A DNA stretch of 64,000 nt, taken from contig NZ_JAKRCW010000005.1 of the NCBI RefSeq assembly GCF_022346425.1, positions 1 through 64,000 on the forward strand. The letters are read 5' to 3'. The notes under the pieces are model-generated. The model made no database searches and was not told the origin of the DNA. It saw only the letters and a list, made by a program, of their open reading frames with translations. The position numbers and the translations under genes were made by a program. Below, piece after piece: positions 17,827-26,157 of the stretch (its first letter is position 1; each line of letters opens with the position of its first letter). Origin of the DNA: Pseudoglutamicibacter albus (lineage in GTDB: Bacteria; Actinomycetota; Actinomycetes; Actinomycetales; Micrococcaceae).

Positions 17827-20373
17827 CTAACCGCGCAGTTGGGCCCCGTATTTCTCGGCCGCCAGCTGCACTGCCGCTTGGCGGGCTTCGGAGGCCTCGT
17901 CGGCTGTCAGCGTCCTGTCAGCGGAGCGGAAACGCATACCGAACGCGAGCGACTTCTGGCCTTCTTCGATACCCTTGCCGCGGTAGTCATCGAACAGTTC
18001 GATGTGCTCCAGCAGCTCGCCGGCACCCTCACGCAACGTCTCGAGGACATCGGCGGCAGGGATATCCGCCGCCAACGTCAACGCAACATCCTGCGTAGCG
18101 GCAGGGAACGTCGTGAGCGGCTCAGCGATCACGGCTTCCGGCATCCGGTTGATCAACGCCTCAGCATCCAGCTCCATCGCGACCATGCGCTCCGGCAGGT
18201 CCTGGGAGGCCAGCCAGTCAGGGTGAAGTTCCCCGGCCCAGCCCACGAGCTGTCCTTCCTTCGTCTCAAGACGCGCGGCACGGCCAGGGTGGAACGAGTG
18301 GTGGCTGCCCTGGCGGACCACGAGCTCAACACCCAACGTGTCAGCGACGAGGCGCGCGGCATCGATCGCATCGGCCCAGTCCCACGCGCGTTCGGTCTCG
18401 CCGAGAACCGCGCGGGAGGCCTTACCGACCATGACAGAGGCGATGCGCCACGGCTGAAGCGGGACGGTCGCGTTCAGCTCCGCGAGCACATCCGCCGATG
18501 GGCGCTCCCCGCCCGCAGGCAACTCGACCGGGCCCTGCTTCTCGGCTGGCAAGAACACAAGCCCGCCCTCGAACAGTGCGAGGTCACGGAACCCGCGGCC
18601 GTTGTTGCGGCGCGCGATCTCAATGAGCCCCGGCAGAAGCGATAAACGCATCCACCCGTATTCGGAAGACACCGGGTTAGCGAGGCGCACTGCCTCAACC
18701 TCGGCATCGGCCTCAGCCGAACCGAACGCAGCGTTCTGTGCATGCGACACGAACGGGTACGCAAGCACCTCGGTCATCCCGGCGCCGGCGAGCGCATCGC
18801 TGATGCGGCGGCGGCTGCGTTGAGCCACGGTCAGCCCGCGGCCTGGCGGTGGAACCGGGATCGCGGAAGGGATGTTCTCGTAGCCGACCACGCGAGCGAT
18901 CTCTTCGACGACGTCGTCGGCGATGGTCATGTCCGGGCGCCACAGCGGGACGGTGACGTCCCAGCCGTCATCGGTGCGGTTGAGTTCGCAGCCCACGCCT
19001 TCGAGCGCGGATGCGACCTGTTCCTCGGTGTATTCGATGCCGACGCGCTCAGCCGGGTAGTGAGCCGGAACGTGGATGAGCGTTGGCTCTGGGCGTTCGC
19101 CCACATCGGAGCCTGTGCCGGTGTCGCGGCCACCCGCGAGCTCAACCAGCAGGTCCACGACGCGCTGGGCGGCCACGGAGGCCATGTCCCAGTCCACGCC
19201 GCGCTCGTTGCGCTTAGCGGCCTCGGACGGCAGCTTGTGGCGGCGACGGCTGCGACCCGTGCTGACGGGGTCGAAGTTCGCTGCCTCAATCACGATCGTG
19301 CGGGTCTCATCCGAGACCTCGGTGGAGGCGCCACCCATGACGCCGGCGATGCCGATCGCCCCGGATTCGTCCGCGATCACGAGGTCCTCAGGGTTGAGTT
19401 CGCGTTCCTTCTCATCCAGCGTCACGAGCTTCTCGCCTGCCTCGGCGCGGCGCACTGTGATGCCGCCGGTGAGCTTATCGCGGTCGTAGCAGTGGGTCGG
19501 CTGCCCGAGCTCCCACATGACGTAGTTGGATATGTCCACCGGAAGCGAGACCGGACGCATGCCCGCAAGGCGCAAACGCTCAGCCATCCAGCTTGGGGTG
19601 GTCGCTTCCGGGTCGATGTCGGTGACGACGCGGGTCACGAAGCGCGTGCAGCCCTGGACGCCGCGGATCGGCGCTTGATCCTCGATGCGGGTCTCAACTT
19701 CGGCCTCGGTCGGCGCGGCCACGGTGACCTTGGATGCCGGGTCGGTGAACGATGTGCCGGTGGCCAACGCGTATTCGCGGGCTACGCCGCGGATCGAGAA
19801 GCAGTAGCCGCGGTCCGGGGTCACGTTGATTTCAGCGGCTTCATCCGTGAAGCCGAGCAACGGGAGCGCGTCCTGGCCGATCTCCGGGTCCAGGCCGAGG
19901 TCGGAGAACACGAGGATGCCATCGTGGTCATCGCCCAAGCCGAGCTCGCGCGCCGAAGCCATCATGCCGGCCGAAACGTGGCCGTAGGTCTTGCGCGGGC
20001 TGATGCGGAAGTCTCCCGGCAACACAGCGCCAGGCAAGGTCACGACGACCTTGTCCCCCACATCGAAATTGTGGGCGCCACACACGATCCCCTGAACACC
20101 GGACGGATCGATGCCTTCGCCCGTCAACGTCTGCTCCTGACCTTCCGGCACAACACGCACCGAGCACCAGTTAATCGTCTTACCGTTCTTCTGTTCCTCC
20201 GGTTCACGGCTGAGTACCTGGCCAACCACGATCGGGCCGGTCAGCTCATCGAGGGGACGGTGAACGGCCTCTTCCTCAAGGCCAACACGGACCACATCGT
20301 TCATCAGATCTTCCGCGCGAGCACCCTCAGGCAGTTCGGTGAACTCACGCAACCAAGAAAGTGGAATACGCAT
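17827..20373 (-). CDS. pheT: Phenylalanine--tRNA ligase beta subunit
   Basis: The 848-residue beta subunit of the heterotetrameric class II enzyme. In order it shows an N-terminal strand (MRIPLSWLREF), the tRNA-binding OB fold (GIVCGAHNFDVGDKVVV), the B3/B4 editing domain, the B5 domain, the catalytic-like core (RRNNGRGFRDLALFEGG) and the C-terminal FDX anticodon-binding domain (DVALTLAADIPAADVLE). It begins 3 bp after pheS and the two are surely co-transcribed. Confidence 0.97.
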   Translation of the reverse strand: MRIPLSWLREFTELPEGARAEDLMNDVVRVGLEEEAVHRPLDELTGPIVVGQVLSREPEEQKNGKTINWCSVRVVPEGQEQTLTGEGIDPSGVQGIVCGAHNFDVGDKVVVTLPGAVLPGDFRISPRKTYGHVSAGMMASARELGLGDDHDGILVFSDLGLDPEIGQDALPLLGFTDEAAEINVTPDRGYCFSIRGVAREYALATGTSFTDPASKVTVAAPTEAEVETRIEDQAPIRGVQGCTRFVTRVVTDIDPEATTPSWMAERLRLAGMRPVSLPVDISNYVMWELGQPTHCYDRDKLTGGITVRRAEAGEKLVTLDEKERELNPEDLVIADESGAIGIAGVMGGASTEVSDETRTIVIEAANFDPVSTGRSRRRHKLPSEAAKRNERGVDWDMASVAAQRVVDLLVELAGGRDTGTGSDVGERPEPTLIHVPAHYPAERVGIEYTEEQVASALEGVGCELNRTDDGWDVTVPLWRPDMTIADDVVEEIARVVGYENIPSAIPVPPPGRGLTVAQRSRRRISDALAGAGMTEVLAYPFVSHAQNAAFGSAEADAEVEAVRLANPVSSEYGWMRLSLLPGLIEIARRNNGRGFRDLALFEGGLVFLPAEKQGPVELPAGGERPSADVLAELNATVPLQPWRIASVMVGKASRAVLGETERAWDWADAIDAARLVADTLGVELVVRQGSHHSFHPGRAARLETKEGQLVGWAGELHPDWLASQDLPERMVAMELDAEALINRMPEAVIAEPLTTFPAATQDVALTLAADIPAADVLETLREGAGELLEHIELFDDYRGKGIEEGQKSLAFGMRFRSADRTLTADEASEARQAAVQLAAEKYGAQLRG

Positions 20374-20376
20374 TGC

Positions 20377-21525
20377 TTAGATCTCCATCCCGAAGTGCTG
20401 GCTGAAGCGGATATCGCCCTCGATCATGTCGTGCATGTCAGGGACCATGTTGCGGAACATCAGGGTGCGTTCAACACCCATACCGAACGCGAACCCCGAG
20501 TACACGTCCGGGTCGATGCCGCCGGAACGCAGAACGTTCGGGTGCACCATGCCGCAGCCGCCCCATTCGATCCACTGCGGGCCGCCCTTAGCGTTCGGAT
20601 GCCAAATGTCCAGCTCAGCGGATGGCTCCGTGAACGGGAAGTAGGACGGACGCAAGCGGATCTTCGCTTCCACGCCGAACATCTGGCGAGCGAAGTGCTC
20701 GAGCGTGCCTTTGAGGTCCGCCATCGTGAGCCCCTTGTCCACCGCGAGGCCCTCGAACTGATGGAAAACCGGGGTGTGGGTCGCATCCAGCTCATCGGTG
20801 CGGAACGTGCGGCCCGGGCACAGAACATAGATCGGGACCTCGCGGTCCAGCATCGAACGCACCTGAACCGGCGAGGTGTGGGTGCGCAAAACCAGGTGCT
20901 GGGACGGCGGATCCACGAAGAACGTGTCCTGCATTTCGCGTGCCGGGTGGTCCTGGTCAAAGTTCAGCGCATCGAAGTTGTACCACTCGGATTCAACCTC
21001 GGGACCCTCGGCGATCTCCCATCCCATGCCGACGAACACGTCCGAAACGCGCTCCTGCAGAAGCGAGAGCGGGTGGCGTGCGCCTAAGACGGTGCGGCGC
21101 GGCTGAGCCGTGACATCCACGGTCTCTTCACGCAAGCGACGGGCCGCACGCTCCGCCTCGAGAACCTCGGTGCGTGCCGCCAACGCCTTGTTGATGCGGC
21201 CCTTGGCGCCACCGAGCAGCTTGCCGGCGGTTGCCTTGTCCTTATTTTCAAGCTTGCCGATGCCGCGGTTAGCAAGCGTGATCGGCGCTTTGTCACCCAG
21301 GTGAGCCAGGCGTGCGGCTTTCAGCTCGTCAAGATCGCCTGCCTTCTCGAACGCCGTCAACGCGGCTGCAACCACGGCCTCAACTGCCGCTTCATCAGTC
21401 GGGTGCGGAACCGGAGGAACCTCTGCCGTTGCCTGCGCTGGTTTTTCTTGCGCCGTGTTTTCTAGCACCGTGTTTTCTTGCGCTGGAGGCTCTGGCACAG
21501 CAGTTTCTTTCTCCATGGATGTCAC
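20377..21525 (-). CDS. pheS: Phenylalanine--tRNA ligase alpha subunit
   Basis: Catalytic subunit that activates phenylalanine. Class II motif 2 is in [27 protein letters not shown], and motif 3 in [15 protein letters not shown]. Length 382 is slightly above the usual 340-360 because of a repeated N-terminal extension (about residues 8-35) encoded by 15-bp repeats. GTG at 21525 is taken as start; ATG at 21516 is possible. In related genomes pheST follows the rplT/rRNA methyltransferase region; here four lipoprotein genes lie between, and only 33 bp separate pheS from the nearest of them. Confidence 0.96.
   Translation of the reverse strand: MTSMEKETAVPEPPAQENTVLENTAQEKPAQATAEVPPVPHPTDEAAVEAVVAAALTAFEKAGDLDELKAARLAHLGDKAPITLANRGIGKLENKDKATAGKLLGGAKGRINKALAARTEVLEAERAARRLREETVDVTAQPRRTVLGARHPLSLLQERVSDVFVGMGWEIAEGPEVESEWYNFDALNFDQDHPAREMQDTFFVDPPSQHLVLRTHTSPVQVRSMLDREVPIYVLCPGRTFRTDELDATHTPVFHQFEGLAVDKGLTMADLKGTLEHFARQMFGVEAKIRLRPSYFPFTEPSAELDIWHPNAKGGPQWIEWGGCGMVHPNVLRSGGIDPDVYSGFAFGMGVERTLMFRNMVPDMHDMIEGDIRFSQHFGMEI
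21440..21484. repeat. Three 15-bp tandem repeats in the pheS 5' end
   Basis: GGTTTTTCTTGCGCC, GTGTTTTCTAGCACC and GTGTTTTCTTGCGCT follow each other (21440-21484). On the coding strand they give pentapeptide-like repeats ([15 protein letters not shown]) before the conserved coiled-coil arm of PheS. Confidence 0.75.
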
Positions 21526-21558
21526 TCAGTCCTATCTATATGAAAGCAACGGTGGCGC

Positions 21559-22380
21559 TTACGCGTTCCCCTCAGCAGCATCGGTGCCCGCGGTGTTTGG
21601 CTTCGCGGTATTTGACGACTTAGACGTCTTCTTGCTTGGAATGACGGCCAGAGCAACCATCAGAGCGGCCGCGATGACACCGAGCACGAAGATCACAACT
21701 GAGAGCCAGATCGGTGTCTGATCAACCGTGGTTGCGGGACGGGTTTCAGCGGTGAGAAACTCCGGAGCCTCATTCGCCTTGACAGCTTCTTCAAGGTTCT
21801 CGGTAGTCCATGTGGCAGTGTTGCCGCTAATCTGGCCACCGGTATTCGCCTCAGTGATCGCCGCTGGCAGAGTCACGTTGAGCTCTGCAACGGTGCCCTG
21901 CTGCTGGTTGCCGGCAATAACCATCGGATACACCTGCGCGACATATGTTCCATCACTGGTGTACTCGGCCTGAACCGCGACGAGATCGGTGACCTCTTGC
22001 ATTGTGAGGTCTTCTGCGATCAGGTGCGCGTCCTGCTCCGATTTCTCGACGACCTTCAGTTTCTTCTCATCAATGCCGACCCGTGAAGCCAGCACCTGCT
22101 TGACCCCCTCAAGCTGGGCTTTAGCCGAGAACTTATCGTCCCCGCCCGTCTTGCGCTGTTCCTGCAGCATCTTTTCGGTCAGCTCAAGCTGCACATTTAC
22201 ACTCCCCTCGAGCTTGTCCGGAGTCCGGCCGTCGGCCTCGAGCTCGACATCGTACGTGAATTTATTCACCTCAGGCTTTGCATTCGATGCGCCATCACCT
22301 CCGGCAGAGCAACCAGTCAGTACCATAGCGCCGGCGAAAAGTGCCGCGGTCATTGCACGGAAAGATTTGGTGAACTTCAT
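21559..22380 (-). CDS. LppM-like lipoprotein with C-terminal membrane anchor (copy A)
   Basis: A 273-residue protein with signal peptide and lipobox LTGC (Cys 24), a strand-rich outer domain containing the LppM/DUF3153-like segment ITEANTGGQISGNTATWTTE, and a C-terminal transmembrane helix (TPIWLSVVIFVLGVIAAALM) followed by a short basic and then acidic tail. It would thus be held in the membrane at both ends. It is the most diverged of four tandem paralogues and the one next to pheS. ATG has AGGAG close upstream. The LppM likeness is my reading; the ligand is unknown. Its leader shares part of the upstream motif of the other copies but not the hairpin. Confidence 0.78.
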   Translation of the reverse strand: MKFTKSFRAMTAALFAGAMVLTGCSAGGDGASNAKPEVNKFTYDVELEADGRTPDKLEGSVNVQLELTEKMLQEQRKTGGDDKFSAKAQLEGVKQVLASRVGIDEKKLKVVEKSEQDAHLIAEDLTMQEVTDLVAVQAEYTSDGTYVAQVYPMVIAGNQQQGTVAELNVTLPAAITEANTGGQISGNTATWTTENLEEAVKANEAPEFLTAETRPATTVDQTPIWLSVVIFVLGVIAAALMVALAVIPSKKTSKSSNTAKPNTAGTDAAEGNA

Positions 22381-22603
22381 AATCTCCTACTTTGTTCGAC
22401 GGCTGAGGCTGGACACTGCGTGGCTAGGCGCTTCAAGGCCACAGCCAGGCAGCTCCATAGGGGACGGCCATATATAGCTTAATTGGTGCCGCCATGTTTA
22501 TAGAAAGCACATTGCGGCAAGTCCCCCGCCACTGCTTCAAGAGAAGGTGCCGCGAACGGGAGTAGGACGGATGGAAACGGGCGCAAACGGGTCACGTCCT
22601 CGC

Positions 22604-23440
22604 TTATGCGTTGCCCTCAGCGGCATCGGCCCCGGTGTCCGCTCCGGTGTCCGGCTTCGATGCTTTCTTTCTTGGAGTGACGGCCAGAGCAACCATCAGA
22701 GCGGCCGCGATGACACCGAGCACGAAGATCACAGCTGAGAGCCAGATCGGTGTCTGATCAACCGTGGTTGCGGGACGGGTTTCAGCGGTGAGCGTTTTCC
22801 CGTCGGCTTCGTTCATCATCGGTTGAATCTCGACGCCCTCCATTGCCTCGGCGAAGTTATCGCTCGACCACGTCACCGTGTTCCCGTTGACTCTCCCGCT
22901 AACGTTCGCTTCCGCGATCGGCTCCGGCACGGTAACGCTCACCTCTGTCGTAAGGTTAAGTTCCTCTTCCGGAGCCACAAGCATTGGACGAATCTCCACG
23001 AGGTATGTTCCCTTATCGGTATAGGTAACCTTGGCCCTGAACATGTCGTAGAGCCCATCCATCGAGAGCCCGTCTACCTCAATGAGGGCCACATTATGAG
23101 ACTCGCCGATGAGACGGACCTGATCTTCTCTCACACCGAGGTCCTCAGGCCAGGTTTTCACGTCATCTTCAAGCGTGCGTTTAGTGTCCGGATTGTCTAC
23201 GCCATGCTCCTTACCCAGTTCCTCGAGGAGCTCATCCGTGAACTCGGTCTTCGACCTAACATTCGCGATAAGGGGTCCATCCACACCGTCTGGAGCTTCG
23301 ATTTGGATGTTCTCCGTGTACTTATTAGCGGTCGGCTTCTCCTGCGTTTTCTCAGCACCCCCTGTAGAGCAGCCGGTCAACGCTAAAGAACCAGCGAAAA
23401 GTACCGCGGTCACTGCACGGAAAGACTTGGTGAACCTCAT
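22604..23440 (-). CDS. LppM-like lipoprotein with C-terminal membrane anchor (copy B)
   Basis: A 278-residue paralogue of copy A. Signal peptide MRFTKSFRAVTAVLFAGSLA with lipobox LTGC, the shared central segment VRLIGESHNVALIEVDGLSM, the segment IAEANVSGRVNGNTVTWSSD, and a C-terminal helix TPIWLSAVIFVLGVIAAALM nearly identical to copy A, then a RKK stop-transfer and an acidic tail. The last about 60 codons of A and B are almost identical in DNA, while the middle resembles copies C and D, so gene conversion between copies is likely. Preceded by the conserved leader at 23461-23538. Confidence 0.8.
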   Translation of the reverse strand: MRFTKSFRAVTAVLFAGSLALTGCSTGGAEKTQEKPTANKYTENIQIEAPDGVDGPLIANVRSKTEFTDELLEELGKEHGVDNPDTKRTLEDDVKTWPEDLGVREDQVRLIGESHNVALIEVDGLSMDGLYDMFRAKVTYTDKGTYLVEIRPMLVAPEEELNLTTEVSVTVPEPIAEANVSGRVNGNTVTWSSDNFAEAMEGVEIQPMMNEADGKTLTAETRPATTVDQTPIWLSAVIFVLGVIAAALMVALAVTPRKKASKPDTGADTGADAAEGNA

Positions 23441-23460
23441 GATCTCCTACCTCAATCGGT

Positions 23461-23538
23461 GGCCACGGCGGAACGTTGCAGAGATAGATAACTCTGCGCC
23501 AACAACCTGAAACGGCCCTAGGGGGGGGAAGGCTTATA
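23461..23538 (-). promoter_or_regulatory. Conserved leader/promoter of copy B
   Basis: Minus-strand TATAAG (23533-23538) is followed by an 8-base C run (G8 at 23521-23528 on plus), then a GGCCG/hairpin region where GTTGCAGAG (23475-23483) pairs with CTCTGC (23492-23497) plus flanking bases. The same order of elements precedes copies C and D. The 383-bp gap between copies B and C otherwise holds an 18-bp direct repeat, a LexA-box-like site, the copy C terminator and no convincing gene. Confidence 0.6.
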
Positions 23539-23550
23539 GCCTCGTTGATG

Positions 23551-23589
23551 CCTTCATGTTTGCAGAAAGCCCCTTCATGTTTGCAGAAA
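23551..23589. repeat. 18-bp direct repeat upstream of copy B
   Basis: CCTTCATGTTTGCAGAAA is present at 23551-23568 and 23572-23589, three bases apart. Single copies of the same motif precede copies D and, in a changed form, A, just upstream of the TATAAG box, so it may be a regulator-binding site. Confidence 0.7.
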
Positions 23590-23684
23590 ACACAGAGCAG
23601 TAGGTCCACCGTAAGGATGACCCGGACTGTGAAGGTGCTTGTGCCTTTCTTTGCAGTGACAGTGTTTCTCGGCGTGACACTGAT

Positions 23685-23700
23685 TCGAATATATGTTCTA
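23685..23700. promoter_or_regulatory. LexA-box-like site in the copy B/C gap
   Basis: TCGAATATATGTTCTA differs from the actinobacterial LexA consensus TCGAAC-N4-GTTCGA at two positions. The same position-6 change is seen in the recA-proximal box. No damage-response gene is adjacent, so it may be chance. Confidence 0.3.
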
Positions 23701-23768
23701 ATGATGGTGTGAGCATGGGAAGCTCCGGCGTTGCGGTTGCCGCGGATGCACCGCCGCTGCAACGCCAA

Positions 23769-23797
23769 GGGGTGAGTGCGCACAACGCACTCACCCC
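23769..23797 (-). terminator. 12-bp hairpin after copy C
   Basis: GGGGTGAGTGCG (23769-23780) pairs perfectly with CGCACTCACCCC (23786-23797) around a 5-base loop. It lies 27 bp beyond the copy C stop codon on the minus strand. Confidence 0.75.
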
Positions 23798-23823
23798 ACA
23801 CCCAGCGAAAGTCAGGCCGGTGT

Positions 23824-24513
23824 CTACTTATCCGTGTTTGTTGGACGGGTTTCAGCGGTGAGGGTTTTCCCGTCGGCTTCGTTCATCTGCGGTTTAATCT
23901 CGATGCCCTCCATGGCTTCGGCGAAGTTATCGCTCGTCCACGTCACCGTGTTGCCGTTGACCCTCCCGCTGACGTTCGCTTCCGCGATCGGCTCCGGAAC
24001 GGTCACACTCACCTCTTTCGTCAAGTTAAGCTCCTCATTTGCCCTCAGAACCATTGGGCGCATCTGTACGAGGTATGTTCCCTTGTCGGTATAGGAAACA
24101 TTGATTCGCAACATGGCATCGTCAAGCTTCTCCATCGAGAGCCCGTCTACCTCAATGAGGGCCACATTATGAGACTCGCCGATGAGACGGACCTGATCTT
24201 CTCTCACGCCGAGGTCCTCAGGCCAGAACTCCACTTCGTCCTCAAGTGTGCGTTTGGCGTCCACATTCTCTACCCCATGCTGTTTGCCCATTTTCTCGAG
24301 GGTCTCATCTGTGAGCTCGACCTTGGACCTGACATTCGCCACAAGGGGCTTCTTCGCACCGTCTGGAGCTTCCACCTCAACGTTGTATACGAACTTATTA
24401 GCCGTCGGCTTCTCCTGCGTTTTCTCAGCCCCCTCCGTAGAGCAGCCGGTCAACGCTAAAGAACCAGCGAAAAGTACCGCGGTCACTGCACTCAAAGACT
24501 TAGTGAACTTCAT
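23824..24513 (-). CDS. LppM-like lipoprotein lacking the membrane anchor (copy C)
   Basis: A 229-residue paralogue with signal peptide MKFTKSLSAVTAVLFAGSLA, lipobox LTGC, and the family segment VSGRVNGNTVTWTSDNFAEA. It ends TAETRPTNTDK, exactly where copies A and B continue TAETRPATTVDQTPIW into the transmembrane helix. It is therefore a truncated form that would be held only by its lipid. The ATG at 24513 follows AGGAGATC. Leader hairpin and TATAAG box precede it. Close to copy D in sequence, so C and D arose by a recent tandem duplication. Confidence 0.78.
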   Translation of the reverse strand: MKFTKSLSAVTAVLFAGSLALTGCSTEGAEKTQEKPTANKFVYNVEVEAPDGAKKPLVANVRSKVELTDETLEKMGKQHGVENVDAKRTLEDEVEFWPEDLGVREDQVRLIGESHNVALIEVDGLSMEKLDDAMLRINVSYTDKGTYLVQMRPMVLRANEELNLTKEVSVTVPEPIAEANVSGRVNGNTVTWTSDNFAEAMEGIEIKPQMNEADGKTLTAETRPTNTDK

Positions 24514-24539
24514 GATCTCCTGCTTCACTCGTTGGCCAA

Positions 24540-24608
24540 GGCCGGAGGTTGCAGAGCTGCATACCTCAGCGTCTGCAACCTGAAACGGCCCTAGAGGGAA
24601 GGCTTATA
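24540..24608 (-). promoter_or_regulatory. Conserved leader/promoter of copy C
   Basis: Minus-strand TATAAG (24603-24608), a C-rich stretch without the full G8 tract (plus CTAGAGGG), then a two-part stem: GGTTGCAGA (24547-24555) with TCTGCAACC (24572-24580), extended by GGCCG (24540-24544) with CGGCC (24586-24590). The start codon follows 27 bases after the stem. The -10 lies directly against the copy D 3' end. Confidence 0.65.
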
Positions 24609-24635
24609 GCCTCGTAGATGCCTTGATGTTTGTGT

Positions 24636-25322
24636 CTACTTATCCGTGTTTGTTGGACGGGTTTCAGCGGTGAGGGTTTTCCCCGCGGCTTCGTACATCA
24701 TCGGTTTAATCTCGACGCCCTCCATTGCCTCGGCATAGTTATCACTGGTCCACGTCACCGTGTTCCCGTCAACCTTCCCGCTAACGTTCGCTTTCTCGAT
24801 CGGCTCCGGCAGGGTCACGTTAACCTCATACGTGAGGTTATCTTCCTCAATGGGCGCCAGAGTCGCTGGAAGAATCTCCAGCAGGTATGTTCCCTTATCG
24901 GTATGGGAAGCCTTGATCCGCAACATTTTGTAGAGTTTGTCCATCGAGAGTCGGTCCACTTCAGTGACGACCACATTGCGAGACTCTGAAGTGGACCGGA
25001 CCTGGTCCTCACTTAAATCGAGGACCTTAATCATCTCTTCGTCATCACCTTCAATTGTGCGTTTAGCGTCCACATTCTCTATCCCATGCTCCTTACCCAT
25101 TCTCTCGAGGGTCTCGTCCGTGGCCTCAAGCTTGGTTCTAACGTTCGCGACAAGGGGTTTCTTCGCACCGTCTGGAGCTTCCACGTCAACGTGGTATATG
25201 AACTTATTAGCCGTCGGCTTCTCCTGCGTTTTCTCAGCACCCCCTGTAGAGCAGCCGGTCAAAGCTAAAGAACCAGCGAAAAGTACCGCGGTCACTGCAC
25301 TCAAAGACTTAGTGAACTTCAT
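24636..25322 (-). CDS. LppM-like lipoprotein lacking the membrane anchor (copy D)
   Basis: A 228-residue paralogue with the same signal peptide and lipobox as copy C and the segment VSGKVDGNTVTWTSDNYAEA. The end TAETRPTNTDK and the DNA around it are shared with copy C, again without the transmembrane helix. The middle differs more (TIEGDDEEMIKVLDLSEDQV). ATG at 25322 follows AGGAGATC. It is the first of the four in transcription order. Confidence 0.78.
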   Translation of the reverse strand: MKFTKSLSAVTAVLFAGSLALTGCSTGGAEKTQEKPTANKFIYHVDVEAPDGAKKPLVANVRTKLEATDETLERMGKEHGIENVDAKRTIEGDDEEMIKVLDLSEDQVRSTSESRNVVVTEVDRLSMDKLYKMLRIKASHTDKGTYLLEILPATLAPIEEDNLTYEVNVTLPEPIEKANVSGKVDGNTVTWTSDNYAEAMEGVEIKPMMYEAAGKTLTAETRPTNTDK

Positions 25323-25348
25323 GATCTCCTGCTTCACTCGATAGCCAA

Positions 25349-25420
25349 GGCCGGAGGTTGCAGAGCTGCATATCTCAACGTCTGCAACCTGAAACGGCCC
25401 TAGGGGGGGGAAGGCTTATA
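25349..25420 (-). promoter_or_regulatory. Conserved leader/promoter of copy D
   Basis: Minus-strand TATAAG (25415-25420), then a C8 run (plus G8 at 25403-25410), then the stem GGTTGCAGA (25356-25364) with TCTGCAACC (25381-25389), extended by GGCCG (25349-25353) with CGGCC (25395-25399). If transcription starts about 7 bases after the -10, it starts inside the C run and the hairpin is at the very 5' end of the mRNA. The remaining bases to 25588 hold no evident gene. Confidence 0.65.
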
Positions 25421-25588
25421 GCCTCGTTGATGCCTTCATGTTTGCAGAAGGAACATTGCAGCAGATCCCCCGGCAGGATGACGTCGAATCGAGTGGAAAT
25501 CCCCCTACTGGCGTATGCCTGCACACAACGCACAGATGCTCAATAGGCTCGGCTCATACTCAAGAGGACACGGCTCACCAGGACTGGC

Positions 25589-26092
25589 TCAGCAGAAGGT
25601 CGGCATGCAGCCCGTGGTTTCAACGAGCGCTCTCACAATCGGCTTATCGGCCGGGATCCACTCGACCGCTTCTTCCGTGTTCTGATCCAGGATCAGCCAC
25701 CGCAACTCAAGATGATCCGCCCCTTCAGGTTGCGTGCCCGTTGTGACCTCGGCCGGCTTCAGCACTCCCCCATCGGCGTCTAACAGGACCCCGGTCCAGA
25801 CGCGCATCGTCATCCCGTTATCCAACGGCCAGCCCGCATGTCCCGCGGGTGGTACGACCTCCTGGCCAGCCCTGAACGTGTAGCCGAGCTCTTCGGAAAT
25901 CTCACGCTCAAGCGCCTCCAGCGGTCCCTCCCCCTCCTGAACCTTCCCGCCCGGGAACTCCCACAGTCCCCGCAATGATTCCGGATATGCCCGTTGCGCT
26001 GCCAGCACCCACCGAGCGTCCACGAGGTCATCCACAATCGCGAGCCCCACCACCTGGCCAGCGCTACCTACGGCACCGTTCTGTGCGCTCAC
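25589..26092 (-). CDS. Nudix hydrolase, MutT-like
   Basis: A 167-residue protein with a complete Nudix box GGKVQEGEGPLEALEREISEELGY (given by its key residues G-x5-E-x7-RE-x2-EE-xG). The preceding VLAAQRAYPESLRGLWEFPG is typical of MutT-type 8-oxo-dGTP diphosphatases (cleaning the nucleotide pool), but the substrate could be another nucleotide. GTG start at 26092 with GAGGGAG upstream. It is 65 bp downstream of the rRNA methyltransferase gene and may be co-transcribed with it. Confidence 0.85.
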   Translation of the reverse strand: MSAQNGAVGSAGQVVGLAIVDDLVDARWVLAAQRAYPESLRGLWEFPGGKVQEGEGPLEALEREISEELGYTFRAGQEVVPPAGHAGWPLDNGMTMRVWTGVLLDADGGVLKPAEVTTGTQPEGADHLELRWLILDQNTEEAVEWIPADKPIVRALVETTGCMPTFC

Positions 26093-26157
26093 TGCACTCC
26101 CTCTTTTCGGCTTGTCATGTTCACCGCGATCATTCTCGGCACCCTGTCATCGAGCTT

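Noticed and set aside
18742-21087. A 781-codon plus-strand open frame opposite pheT and pheS
   Set aside because: It is the mirror of two highly conserved synthetase genes; GC-rich third positions leave the opposite strand open. No domain is recognisable in it.
23617-23712. A 31-residue hydrophobic plus-strand frame (MTRTVKVLVPFFAVTVF...)
   Set aside because: It looks like one membrane helix but has no ribosome-binding site, overlaps a LexA-like box and has no recognisable relatives. Too weak to list as a gene.
23352-23801. A 149-codon minus-strand frame running into the copy B start
   Set aside because: It overlaps the conserved leader and hairpin of copy B, and its product is Cys/Arg-rich without any domain.
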